Positions 26,337-35,332 of a stretch of 64,000 nt of DNA are shown piece by piece. This stretch comes from Methanoregulaceae archaeon UBA467 (GTDB taxonomy: Archaea; Halobacteriota; Methanomicrobia; Methanomicrobiales; Methanospirillaceae): assembly GCA_002503825.1 (NCBI GenBank), contig DASP01000007.1:124001-188000 (forward strand). Direction: 5' to 3'. Below the pieces are notes generated by a model, which did not search any database, had not been told where the DNA came from, and worked only from the letters and a program-made list of their open reading frames with translations. How positions within the stretch are numbered: the stretch's first letter is position 1; the number at the start of each line of letters is the position of its first letter. The translations under genes were made by a program, and so were the position numbers.

Positions 26337-27641
26337 TTATACCATAAATACGGTCTTTGCAAGAATGAACGCGATAAAAAACAGGATTATCCCAAGTCCT
26401 GCCAGCGGAATAGTATAACAGCGGGTCACCGTCTGAAGTGTATCCCCGGTTGTTCTCTGGACCAGCCAGAAAAATGGATCGGTTACATACGAGATAATAC
26501 AGGACCCTGCCGCGACCATCAGGATCAGGGGGACCGGGTGAAAAGCCGCAGCAATCGTCGACCCTGCAAGGATATGGGCAGTAATGACCGCAGTGACAAC
26601 CCTCGACCCCTGTGCAGTAGCGATCAGCGCTGCAAGGATGAACGGGATGACGATCACAGGAAGGTATGCGGACATCTGTACCACAGCCCCTTCGGTAAAA
26701 CTGCTTCCTACGATGACTGCCCCGAGAGCTCCGGCCCCGCAAATATCAAAGATGATGATCCCGCCATGTTTTGCGGCAGACTGGAGGGCAGAAGGGCGAA
26801 TCTCTCCCGGAGCCAGTACAATTGCCGTGAAGGCTCCCGCCAGCATTATCACCTGGATGAGGCTTCCCTGTGAAAGTCCGAGGGCACACAAGCCGACAGG
26901 AATTGCCAGAATAATCGCAAGAAACGGCGCCCATGCCCGAAGATGCAATCCAGTCCCAAACCGCTGTTTCTGTTCCACGTGAAGGCCTGATACGTCCCAT
27001 GATACGTCTGCAGATCCTGGAATGCCCCGGTTATTCCTGAAAACAACGAAATATGCAGCCATAAACAGTATCCCGAGCAGGAGCAGTGACACAGGTATGG
27101 CAACAAGATCATAGGAGACAGGAGAGATTCCGCCTCCGAGGGACGACAGGAGAGGTATCACTACAGGGGTCGGATAGATCAATGCGTACGAGATGATACT
27201 CCCGATTGCTGCAAGGTAAAAAGGAGCGGTTGTGAATTTTCCTTTCCCCCTGATTCGGTCGAGAAGGGGGATAAGCATGACATATGCGGTAATACAGCAG
27301 GTCACCGGTACCGAAAGCAGGAAACCAGCCGTTCCCGCGAGCTGCCACGGACTCCGTATGACCCGGTGAATATCTGCAAGGATTACCGTTACGTGGTCCT
27401 GCTCCTGCATAAGGCGGGCGATTACCGATCCCGAAAGGATGATAATTGCGAATGTTGCAAAGACCTGCCCGAGCCCGGCAGTGATATCGGTAATTAGCTG
27501 GTCCGGGGCCATGCCGGTGAGAATGCCATACACAATCGCTCCTCCGATCAGGATGAAAAAAGGGGAGACCCTGAACCGCAGGCCTGCGACAGTTACCAGG
27601 CACAGGGTAAGAAGAAACGCAGAAAGAGCTTCGAGGAGCAT
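26337..27641 (-). CDS. GntP-family permease
   Basis: The 434-residue protein has about 12 predicted helices with the GntP/citrate-transporter pattern: an IIILSGSVIARLM block, paired GGG segments and the C-terminal SCIISYVTDPFFWLVQRTTG. GntP proteins import gluconate and related sugar acids. Whether that holds in a methanogen is open. The 3' end is about 95 bases from repeat copy A. Upstream, a weak inverted repeat CGTCAC/GTGACG lies at about 27834-27855. Confidence 0.85.
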   Translation of the reverse strand: MLLEALSAFLLTLCLVTVAGLRFRVSPFFILIGGAIVYGILTGMAPDQLITDITAGLGQVFATFAIIILSGSVIARLMQEQDHVTVILADIHRVIRSPWQLAGTAGFLLSVPVTCCITAYVMLIPLLDRIRGKGKFTTAPFYLAAIGSIISYALIYPTPVVIPLLSSLGGGISPVSYDLVAIPVSLLLLGILFMAAYFVVFRNNRGIPGSADVSWDVSGLHVEQKQRFGTGLHLRAWAPFLAIILAIPVGLCALGLSQGSLIQVIMLAGAFTAIVLAPGEIRPSALQSAAKHGGIIIFDICGAGALGAVIVGSSFTEGAVVQMSAYLPVIVIPFILAALIATAQGSRVVTAVITAHILAGSTIAAAFHPVPLILMVAAGSCIISYVTDPFFWLVQRTTGDTLQTVTRCYTIPLAGLGIILFFIAFILAKTVFMV

Positions 27642-27884
27642 ATATACCGCATACCGTTTGGTTGCAGACCGGAAAAAGAATTCTTATTCAAATGAAAACC
27701 GGTCGTTTCTTACTTATCCGGTCGTACTGGCTGGTGCAGCACTCATATATCAGGACCTGCTGAGTTTCACTAACGGCAGACGCTGACATGAGAACATGGA
27801 AGAAGTAGCAGTGTATCGGATAGATGCGCTGAACGTCACGTTACGACGGTGACGGGTATAACAGATAAGGAAACAAAAAAAAGA

Positions 27885-28052
27885 TTAGAACCGGGGACGC
27901 CTGTGTTTTGGCAGGCAATCCTGGCAATAGACGGGTCTTCCTTCGGTTGGTTTAAAGGGAACTTCACATTCTTTTCCGCAGTCTGAACAGACTACTTTTG
28001 TCATCTCGCGGGGTCCCGAGTTTCTCGACCCGCCAAAATTCGAATTATACAT
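27885..28052 (-). CDS. CxxC-x17-CxxC small zinc-binding protein
   Basis: From the ATG at 28052 the protein is 55 residues: a Gly/Asn/Arg-rich start followed by VCSDCGKECEVPFKP and VYCQDCLPKHRRPRF. The spacing between the two CxxC pairs is exactly 17 residues, which defines this common archaeal family (TIGR04272-like). The longer frame reaching 28157 adds residues unlike the family, so I reject that start. It probably binds one zinc and may bind nucleic acid given its basic tail; the role is not known. Confidence 0.88.
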   Translation of the reverse strand: MYNSNFGGSRNSGPREMTKVVCSDCGKECEVPFKPTEGRPVYCQDCLPKHRRPRF

Positions 28053-28291
28053 GGTTTTACTCAAACAGTGTGTTAAACTGTAATATAATATTTGACGACC
28101 ACACGTAATAAGTATTGTATTGTAGCAGTTTCGGGAATATTTTTCAATATCCCGCAAATGACCCCAGAATACGGTTAGTTAGATGTAAAGGGGGTTATTC
28201 CATTTAAGACAGCCCGTAGGGTTTTCGGGATCGTCACCCTCCTCGCACACAACCCTCCCGGCAGGATCTGTACCTGGAAATATACCTGTTC

Positions 28292-28297
28292 TTTATA
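28292..28297 (+). promoter_or_regulatory. TATA box for the LEA14-like gene
   Basis: TTTATA at 28292-28297 is about 25 bases before the ATG at 28320, giving archaeal spacing for a leaderless transcript. No Shine-Dalgarno site is seen. Confidence 0.4.
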
Positions 28298-28319
28298 GGA
28301 CCATGAAACACTATTGCAT

Positions 28320-28790
28320 ATGCAGATGCCAGTATTACCAGTCCTCGGGACACTTGTTATAGGGGGCATACTTGTGAGCGGGTGCGGCCTCCTTCTGAAA
28401 AACCCGGTTATATCGGTTGAGAAGGTATCCCTGTCCTCGTTATCCCTGCATGATCTTGGCCTTGAGGTCACCCTTACCATTATAAACCCGAATGCGCTTG
28501 GAATAACCCTGAAATCGCTTTCTTTTGATATATATTACCAGCAGGAGGAGGAATGGATCTTCCTGTCGCACGGCGGACAAAATGATATTAAGATCAGCCC
28601 TGGTGAAAACCATGTGACGGTCCCGGTGACGGTAAACAATGCAGAATTGCTTAAATCCCTCTTCGTCCTCCTCATGAAAGGAGAGATGCCAGTCCGGATA
28701 AAAGGAACCGCATCCCCCGATCTCCTGGGCCTTGCGCCAGAAATACCCTTTACGCATTCGACAATAATTACCCGGCAGAGCCTGATATGA
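28320..28790 (+). CDS. LEA14-like lipoprotein
   Basis: The protein of about 156 residues has a hydrophobic N-terminus ending in ILVSGCG, a plausible lipobox. A LEA14/WHy-like beta domain follows: VEVTLTIINPNALGITLKSLSFDIYY-type strands and a hydrophobic-polar pattern to the end. LEA14 proteins are linked to desiccation or stress protection. An ATG at 28320, about 25 bases after a TTTATA box, is the best start; the frame also opens at a TTG (28314). Lipid anchoring and stress role are inferred. Confidence 0.75.
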   Translation: MQMPVLPVLGTLVIGGILVSGCGLLLKNPVISVEKVSLSSLSLHDLGLEVTLTIINPNALGITLKSLSFDIYYQQEEEWIFLSHGGQNDIKISPGENHVTVPVTVNNAELLKSLFVLLMKGEMPVRIKGTASPDLLGLAPEIPFTHSTIITRQSLI

Positions 28791-28854
28791 CGATGCCGGT
28801 TTATGAATCATGATCGTAATAGCCGGCCGCTCCGGTCACTGAATATACATAAAT

Positions 28855-29529
28855 CTATTTTTTAAATTCGCATGATTCCTTCTCCATTACCATTGCACCC
28901 GGTTTTCGTGGAAAATCCGGGTCACCTGCAAGCTTTTTTGCCATATCACATTTCGAGATACGCCGCAGGTAAAAATTTCCTATTCCGGCAACAATGACGG
29001 CACCAAGCAGGACAAACATCATATCGAGCATGGTGTCAGTGTTGCCGTGCTGTAGATCACCTCCGAGGAACGTATCTACCAGAAATTCGTAAATTTCCCA
29101 GAATGCACCGAACGCCATGGTAAACATAACAATCATGACGATGATTAACGCCCTGTTAAAATTATTCCCGGTATAACGGTCAAGGAGGAGCACGGTGGTA
29201 AACCCGATAAGGGCGACGGTGATGCCCGATATGATATGTGCAATCTTGTCGTAGTACGGGTAAAACGTCAGGTACCATTCAAAATATTCTCCTGCAAGGT
29301 GGATGTAGAGTGAGAGGACAATCAGGAACGTGAGCCACCAGGGTATGGTAATCTTCACCTTTCGCTCGAGAATTACAGGGATAAGTGTAAGGAACAGTAT
29401 CAGCGCCGGTCCAAATACATAGAAAATATCGCGGGTAAATATACTCGCACAGAGGATAAGGACGATAAATCCCTGCAGTACAAGGGTAATTATGGTCCCA
29501 AACCGCCAGTGCCCGGAATGCTGACTCAT
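28855..29529 (-). CDS. DUF2238/YjdF-like membrane protein
   Basis: About 224 residues from the ATG at 29529; the frame extends to 29637 but those residues are polar and unlike the family. There are six predicted helices, with HIISGITVALIGF, FWEIYEFLVDT and DTMLDMMFVLLGA, the conserved polar-helix motifs of the DUF2238 group. The substrate and role are unknown. The protein ends with a polar cytoplasmic tail. The gene is convergent with the LEA14-like gene. Confidence 0.8.
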   Translation of the reverse strand: MSQHSGHWRFGTIITLVLQGFIVLILCASIFTRDIFYVFGPALILFLTLIPVILERKVKITIPWWLTFLIVLSLYIHLAGEYFEWYLTFYPYYDKIAHIISGITVALIGFTTVLLLDRYTGNNFNRALIIVMIVMFTMAFGAFWEIYEFLVDTFLGGDLQHGNTDTMLDMMFVLLGAVIVAGIGNFYLRRISKCDMAKKLAGDPDFPRKPGAMVMEKESCEFKK

Positions 29530-29758
29530 TACAGAGGATCTGTAAAGATTCCCCCACATATAACTATTGGATATCAGGGGAACAGGCACACGGATAATGT
29601 CCACGGCGGCGCCGGATGCTGCCGGATCCTGCGACACCGGTACCTCTTGTTTCCTTCATGGACGGTCTAGTCTCATCAAAAACGACACGATGTGCAGGAA
29701 TGAACTATCCTTTCACCGGCCAGGGTCGTACCGGGAGGTCCCGCGTTGCATAAGGCAG

Positions 29759-29766
29759 TTTATTTA
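29759..29766 (+). promoter_or_regulatory. TATA-like box for the lipoprotein gene
   Basis: TTTATTTA lies 26-33 bases before the ATG at 29792, matching the spacing of a leaderless archaeal transcript. No ribosome binding site is visible in between. Confidence 0.4.
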
Positions 29767-29791
29767 TGGTCCGGGGTAAAATCTGATTTTT

Positions 29792-30391
29792 ATGCCACAT
29801 TTCAGGATTATTATCGGACTTATCCTTCTGGTCGGCCTGACCCTGCTCAGTGCGGGCTGTACTCTTCCTGTCGAAATCCCTGTCCCATCTTCCCAGGGAA
29901 CGCAGGTGACATCAGTCCCTTCAACCTCGATCCCTGTCCCGAGTGAATTTCCCGGGTTGTATGATCAGTCTGCCGGGGAGGTTGCCAGCCGGTTGCAGTC
30001 GGTGAACATGAACATGTTTACCGCCACGGGGTCGGCATATTCCCCTGCCAAATTAAATCTGGCAGCCCGCGATCTCAGGAACACAGCCGAACAGTACCAC
30101 TCGGTCATGATCGGAATCAAAAAGTTCGACAGCAAGGACGATGAACTCAAACGGAACAGGTACCTCGCCTACTTAAACGGGATGACAACTGTCGGAAATA
30201 ATATCGGCGATGCCGCTGTTGCAGAAGGGAATAACCAGTATTCGCTGGCGATGAATTACGCGGAACTGACAAAAAAAGCCCTCGTAAATATTGAGGGAGT
30301 CCCTGACAGGAGATCACAGGACCTGATTGTCACGACAAAAGTGTATGTGGACGATTATATCCAGAGGATGAGGGAGAAGATCAGGGCCTGA
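29792..30391 (+). CDS. Secreted lipoprotein of unknown function
   Basis: The 199-residue protein has a signal sequence ending in LLSAGC, a clear lipobox (Cys23), a Thr/Ser/Pro-rich linker to about residue 50, and a helical domain with no family I recognise. The helical part (ARDLRNTAEQYHSVMIGIKKF and AMNYAELTKKALVNIEGV) suggests a four-helix bundle. It is leaderless by spacing from a TTTATTTA box. It probably sits on the outer face of the membrane. Its role is unknown. Confidence 0.75.
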   Translation: MPHFRIIIGLILLVGLTLLSAGCTLPVEIPVPSSQGTQVTSVPSTSIPVPSEFPGLYDQSAGEVASRLQSVNMNMFTATGSAYSPAKLNLAARDLRNTAEQYHSVMIGIKKFDSKDDELKRNRYLAYLNGMTTVGNNIGDAAVAEGNNQYSLAMNYAELTKKALVNIEGVPDRRSQDLIVTTKVYVDDYIQRMREKIRA

Positions 30392-30571
30392 TCTACCGGG
30401 GCCTGCAGGATCATTCTCCAAATACCTTTTTTAAAAAAGCTGATACGTCAGTAAAAAAGAGACCGGGAAATTATCACCGGTTATTGTGTGGATCTCTTCA
30501 ACCCTTTTTCTTATACACGGATTATTTGAAACGGTCTTGTTGTGAACTCCGGCCCTGCACCCTGCAACATG

Positions 30572-31864
30572 TTATTTCGGCTTGTAGTATCCCCATTTCT
30601 CCAGTGCACCGGCCAGTTCAGGAGATGTTTTTGCCTTTTCGTCAAGAGAGAGGCCGTCGCTCCAGGCCTCTACCGCCTGCATGGCAGCTTTGGCCCCGGC
30701 GCGTGTGCCTTTCGGGTGGCCATGGATACCCCCGCTGACGAGGAGCACGAGGTCAGTACCATAAATATCCAGAACATCAGGGACAAGGCCGGGATGAAGA
30801 CCACCAGACGATACCGGAAAAGCACTCTTAATATGTCCCCAGTCCTGGTCAAGAAGCATCCTGCCCGACCCTTTTGTGTTCTTCTCGCGAAGCAGGTCTG
30901 CAAGCAGGGCGGATTCTTTTGCAGTCCCTGATAACTTGCCTACCGCGGTCCCCGTATGTATCTGGCTGACACCGATAAGCCGCATGATTTTTGCGAGGAA
31001 CTGCATTGTTATTCCATGACAGGGATTCCGGTCAAATGCTGCGTGCATAGCCCTGTGGGCATGTATTGCCAGGCCGAGATCCGAACAGTAATCACGCAGG
31101 GTCGAGACTGCCGAGGTCCCTGCCACAACCACGTCGATCATTGCGTAATTCCAGCCATATTCTGCAAGCAGGTCTGCCCTCTTTTTCATGACCTCTGTTT
31201 CCGCGGTGATGTTGAGGAATGCCGATTTTTTATCGCCGGTGAGTGTTTCGGCTTCATCGCGCTTTTTTGTCAGGTCCCTGACCCGGTCATCGAACCGGTT
31301 GAAAGAGGTTGAGGTAAGGTTCTCGTCGTCCTTTACAAAATCAAAACCGCCCATCCAGGTCTCAAAACCTATTTCTGCATGTTCTTTAGCGCTGAATCCG
31401 ACCTTTGGCTTTGGAACCGCACCGGTGAGGGGCCTGCCATGGACCTTCATTATCTTCCTGATACCCTCCATGCCGAAGTGCGGGCCTTTAAAATGGCGGA
31501 TATATGCTGCAGGAAGCGTCGCATCGATCAGGCGCAGGTTTTTCAACGCCTTCATACCGAAAATATTCCCTGCAATTCCACTCAGGAGCTGAGCTGCGTT
31601 CCCCTCTTCCCAGAGTTCGGGGGGGTATGCAATCTTTACATAATTTTCTTCAATCTCAAACGCGGTCGCTTCAAGGTCCTTCATCCTGGGGGGAAGGGCA
31701 TAGAGTGTTGTCCACGTCCCGGTCGAACTTTCCGATGCGATCCTGCCTGCCGCCTCTTCGCGGCTAATCCCGGTTTCGGGTTCGAAATAATAGAGGCAGA
31801 TAAGTTCGTCGGCCGCGGGTGAATAGGAAGTATCCACAAAATCCATGTACCAGTCAATCGCCAT
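30572..31864 (-). CDS. rbcL: Form III ribulose-1,5-bisphosphate carboxylase
   Basis: The 430-residue protein carries the RuBisCO catalytic set: PKPKVG (Lys152/154 region), GGFDFVKDDE with the carbamylated Lys178, Asp180 and Glu181, HAHRAMH, HTGTAVGKL and SGGLHPGL. It is an archaeal form III enzyme by length and sequence. In methanogens this enzyme works in nucleoside/AMP salvage or a reductive hexulose-phosphate route rather than a Calvin cycle. No phosphoribulokinase, AMP phosphorylase or R15P isomerase gene is nearby. A GGTGTG site precedes the ATG. Confidence 0.96.
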   Translation of the reverse strand: MAIDWYMDFVDTSYSPAADELICLYYFEPETGISREEAAGRIASESSTGTWTTLYALPPRMKDLEATAFEIEENYVKIAYPPELWEEGNAAQLLSGIAGNIFGMKALKNLRLIDATLPAAYIRHFKGPHFGMEGIRKIMKVHGRPLTGAVPKPKVGFSAKEHAEIGFETWMGGFDFVKDDENLTSTSFNRFDDRVRDLTKKRDEAETLTGDKKSAFLNITAETEVMKKRADLLAEYGWNYAMIDVVVAGTSAVSTLRDYCSDLGLAIHAHRAMHAAFDRNPCHGITMQFLAKIMRLIGVSQIHTGTAVGKLSGTAKESALLADLLREKNTKGSGRMLLDQDWGHIKSAFPVSSGGLHPGLVPDVLDIYGTDLVLLVSGGIHGHPKGTRAGAKAAMQAVEAWSDGLSLDEKAKTSPELAGALEKWGYYKPK

Positions 31865-32340
31865 TGTTCACACCTGTACCTAAAAAGAACGTAAAAGATG
31901 ATAATTCTGCACCTGAAGACATAGAGGGAGCCTGATTCCCCTGCCCGGAACGGAATTATCTGCCGGTCTCCTGTCCTGCGGGCGGTACAACAACCGACCT
32001 TTGACCGCGCAATGCTCTGCTCCCCCACCAGGCGCTGACGATATCCAGTCTCTTTTTTCAACGGTTCATCCCGGGAAAAATCGGCAAACGTATCAGTCTT
32101 CGCTTTGTTTATGCCAGTTAATCAGATTTCTCTGAAATTTTTAGGGATGTAATATTTATAAAAAAAATATGGCGTTCCCAGATATCCCGTAATAAAAGTT
32201 TTCTTTTTCGGCTGGTATGAAAAAGTCCAATCAAACGGCTTAACGGCCTTTTTTCATATCCATCTATGAGCCTGAAGGTTCATGGCACGCTTTGTTGAAA
32301 CGGACATGAACCAGTACGGTTCATGTCCGTTCAACAGAGC
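31865..32340. other. Intergenic region upstream of RuBisCO, with a long hairpin at its end
   Basis: The 476 bases between the RuBisCO start and the Lon-like stop hold an AT-rich stretch at about 32110-32175, including a TCAGA/TCTGA hairpin followed by AATTTTT, and the 18-bp stem listed separately. A further GGTTCATG lies at 32277-32284. No open frame here looks real. Confidence 0.4.
32294..32335. terminator. Long hairpin directly after the Lon-like gene
   Basis: CGGACATGAACC (32301-32312) pairs perfectly with GGTTCATGTCCG (32318-32329) across a 5-base loop. The stem extends to GTTGAA/TTCAAC with one bulged A, about 18 bp in all. It begins six bases after the Lon-like stop codon on the minus strand. 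No long T-run follows, so it could also be a protein-binding dyad. Confidence 0.55.
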
Positions 32341-34740
32341 CTATTTTTCTGGAAAGGTCTGGTATTCCCGGAATTTTTCTGCCATCTCCTTCAGCCGCGT
32401 ATCGACACGCTCATTCACGCTGCCCTTTTCAAATGATACGTCAGGACCACGGACCCCTGCCTTTACACCGGTGAGGATCTCGATTCCCTCGTCAACAGTC
32501 TTTACCGGGTATATCCGGAACTGTCCCTGCTCTGCTGCGTCCAGGATCTCCTCCTTGAGCATAAGGTTCTGGACATTGCTTGCCGGAATAACGGCCCCCT
32601 GTTTTCCTGTCAGTCCCCGGGCCCTGCAAATCTCAAAAAAGCCCTCAAGCTTCTCGTTCACTCCACCGATAGCCTGAATTTCACCGTTCTGGTTCACCGA
32701 GCCGGTAACTGCAAGCGACTGGTCAAGAGGCAGACCTGAAAGCGCGGATAATAATGCATACAACTCGGTGCTCGAGGCGCTGTCGCCCTCGACACCTGAA
32801 TAACTCTGTTCAAACACCAGCCGGGCTGAAAGACTGAGAGGCTTTTCCCGTGCGTATTTCTGGTTGAGGTACCCGCCAAGGATCATCACGCCCTTGGTGT
32901 GTATCGGCCCTCCGAGGGCAGACTCGCGTTCGATGTCCATGATCCCGCCCCGGCCAAGACCGATGCTCGCCGTCACACGGGACGGTCGCCCGAATTCGAA
33001 ATCACCAAGGCTCATTACTGAAAGTCCGTTCACCTGGCCGATCTTTTCTCCTTCAGTGTCGATAAGGAAGATCCCCCGCCCGATATACTCCCTGATCTTC
33101 TCCTGTATCAGGTTTGAACGATAGATTTTTTCCTCGATGGCTTTCCTGACGTAACTTCCCGTGATGATGGGAGCATCATCAAGACCGGCATAATAATTCG
33201 CTTCCCTGATAATATCGGCAACAAAGGCGAACCGGGTGGTCAGCTTCTCCCGGTCTTCGGCAAGACGGGAGCTGTATTCGACAACCCGGGCCATAGCAGA
33301 TGCATCGAGGTGCCGGAGACTGTGGTGTTCACAGAGACTGCAGATAAACACTGCATATTTTTTAACGTTTTCATCGTTACGGTCCATTGTGGTGTCAAAC
33401 TCGGCCTTGACCTTGAAGAGCTCGGAAAAGTCGGGATCTCCTGTATAGAGGATCTGGTAGATGTCGGGTGTTCCGATTATTATCACCTTGACATTCAGCG
33501 GGATCGGCTCTGGCTTGATCCCCTTTGCTGTGATGAATCCCGCCCGTTCACCCGGATCTTCGACGGTCACTTTCGAGGTCTTGAGTGCGGTCTTTACCCC
33601 GTCCCATGAAAACGGATTACGGAAGAGGTCCTCAACCATCATGACCAGGTATCCACCGTTTGCCTTGTGTATTGATCCCGGCCTGATCATGGAGAAATCA
33701 GTCGTAACAATACCGTACTGTACCTCCTTTTCGACCTTTCCGAAAAGGTTCTGGTATGTCGGGTTCTGTTCAAACACAACCGGGGCACCATTGTTACCTG
33801 AATTGTCCACAACGACATTGACCTCGTATTTTCGGAAGAGAAGCTGCTTTACAATAGGGTGCTGTGGCTGCTGGTCAGGACGGGGAGTCGTGCCGTCGTC
33901 CATGAACTGGGGCAGGTTGCTGATGACATCTTTCTGAACGGTATCCAGGTACTCCTCGATCTCGTCTATCCCTGCGTATTTATCTTTTAATGCCGCGACC
34001 CTGTGACCAATTGCATTCAGTGCAACGTCCCTGTTCAGCGCCCCGGTCTCTTCACCGGCCTTCTGGTCAAGTTCCCGGAGCTGGCGGAACGTGTTTCGCA
34101 TTTCTGTCGAAAGTTCCTCCCTTTTCTGCTGGTAACCGACCTGTTCCTCCTCCGGGAGTGTCTGGAATATTTCCGGCGGGACTGGTTTGCCGTCTTTGAC
34201 CGGGATAATGAGCAGGCCCTCGGGAGACGCCTGTATTAAAAATCCTTTTTGCTGGGCAACCGCATTGATCCGGGCAATTATCTCCCCCTTCTGCTGTTCT
34301 ATGGAACGGATGGCTGTATCCCTGCGGTTCGCATAGTCCTCGCTTTCGAAGACCCGGGGGATGACCATCTTTGCCTCCCCGATAAACGCGTTCATGTCAT
34401 TTTTGAACCTGATTCCCATCCCGGGCGGAAGCCTGATTGCATTTGGTTCGTAGGGATCCTGAAAGTTATTCACGTATATCCAGTCATTTCCACGGTTCTT
34501 TATTGCCGCAAGCTGCTCAAGAAACATAGTGACTGCAGATTCCCTGCCGGTCCCGTATATCCCTGATACATACACATTGAACCCGTCTTCCTGTATGTTC
34601 AGGCCTAATGTAAGGGCCCGCAATGCCCGCTCCTGCCCGATAATCTCATTTCCCGGCTTGAGTTCCTTCGTTGTTTTACAGTCGAACCTCTTTTCGTCAA
34701 AAATGTTGCGTAACTCTGTTACGGGCAGTGGATCAACCAT
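32341..34740 (-). CDS. LonC-like ATP-independent/AAA_32 Lon protease
   Basis: The 799-residue protein has the Lon-related (LonC) layout. The N-terminal P-loop position reads SGIYGTGRES (residues 59-68) with the Lys changed to Arg, followed by a long helical insertion (130-270) and a C-terminal Lon protease domain. The dyad is Ser654 (EGDSASS) and Lys697 (VNEKLEG). The changed P-loop fits what is known of LonC-type proteins, in which proteolysis does not need ATP hydrolysis. It is an intracellular quality-control protease. A strong hairpin lies right after the stop codon. Confidence 0.9.
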   Translation of the reverse strand: MVDPLPVTELRNIFDEKRFDCKTTKELKPGNEIIGQERALRALTLGLNIQEDGFNVYVSGIYGTGRESAVTMFLEQLAAIKNRGNDWIYVNNFQDPYEPNAIRLPPGMGIRFKNDMNAFIGEAKMVIPRVFESEDYANRRDTAIRSIEQQKGEIIARINAVAQQKGFLIQASPEGLLIIPVKDGKPVPPEIFQTLPEEEQVGYQQKREELSTEMRNTFRQLRELDQKAGEETGALNRDVALNAIGHRVAALKDKYAGIDEIEEYLDTVQKDVISNLPQFMDDGTTPRPDQQPQHPIVKQLLFRKYEVNVVVDNSGNNGAPVVFEQNPTYQNLFGKVEKEVQYGIVTTDFSMIRPGSIHKANGGYLVMMVEDLFRNPFSWDGVKTALKTSKVTVEDPGERAGFITAKGIKPEPIPLNVKVIIIGTPDIYQILYTGDPDFSELFKVKAEFDTTMDRNDENVKKYAVFICSLCEHHSLRHLDASAMARVVEYSSRLAEDREKLTTRFAFVADIIREANYYAGLDDAPIITGSYVRKAIEEKIYRSNLIQEKIREYIGRGIFLIDTEGEKIGQVNGLSVMSLGDFEFGRPSRVTASIGLGRGGIMDIERESALGGPIHTKGVMILGGYLNQKYAREKPLSLSARLVFEQSYSGVEGDSASSTELYALLSALSGLPLDQSLAVTGSVNQNGEIQAIGGVNEKLEGFFEICRARGLTGKQGAVIPASNVQNLMLKEEILDAAEQGQFRIYPVKTVDEGIEILTGVKAGVRGPDVSFEKGSVNERVDTRLKEMAEKFREYQTFPEK

Positions 34741-35332
34741 GCATATTCACCTCTATCCTATTGACCACTATCAACCCAGGAATATAAAAGGAATCTGCCG
34801 GAACTGAAGGTCGTTTTCTCGAGCGGATATTTCAATGACCCGTTGATGGCAGACTTCAAAAAGTACGGATTTAAAGGGGTAATGCAGAAGCTGTTTCTTT
34901 TCAGGGACCTCCACCAGATGATAATGAGGATTCCCGGCGAGGAATGAAGCGTCAGGCACCTGTAATTCAGATATATGCCGGCAATACCTCGTATGCGGGA
35001 TAAAGCCTCTGAACTATCATTTAAACAAGGGGGGATGACTTTTAAAGGTAATGACACCGGTATTTCATAAATAAAGACTTTTTTGATACCCGGTATTGCC
35101 GTGGCCACCGGTCTGATCCGTATACCCGCGATGACAGGTGCCAGATACCGGTACCGGTGATAAAATAACGAAGAATAAAACTCCTCCGGCGTTTCCGGCT
35201 ATTGTCTTCCTTTCAAGGTGACAGGCCTGTTCATTATTAATCAACATGTAATGCCTTAACCGTGAATCATGCGGTCCTGAACATGACGGGGCTGGTCGCA
35301 AACGCTTTTTTGAGGGGAAGATCCCGGAAAAA
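34741..35332. other. Intergenic region holding a receiver-domain relic
   Basis: The 592-base gap between the start of the Lon-like gene and the end of the ArsG-like gene contains the pseudogene fragment at 34777-34947. Beyond that, minus-strand frames up to about 115 codons cross the relic and are probably spurious. The stretch 35110-35330 shows nothing I can name. Confidence 0.4.
34777..34947 (+). pseudogene. Relic of a receiver (REC) domain C-terminus
   Basis: The plus strand translates to a 56-residue fragment containing LPELKVVFSSGYFNDPLMADFKKYGFKGVMQKLF in parts, ending in a TGA. This matches the last third of the receiver domain of archaeal hybrid histidine kinases, whose consensus runs SSGYSNDPVMA...YGFxGVVxKPF. 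The 5' side is closed by an in-frame TGA at 34762-34764 and no start codon fits. The Lys-Pro of the normal KPF motif is changed to Lys-Leu. It is the remnant of a deleted sensor gene. Confidence 0.75.

Noticed and set aside
34758..35108. Minus-strand frame of 116 codons
   Set aside because: It covers the receiver relic in antisense and shows no domain.
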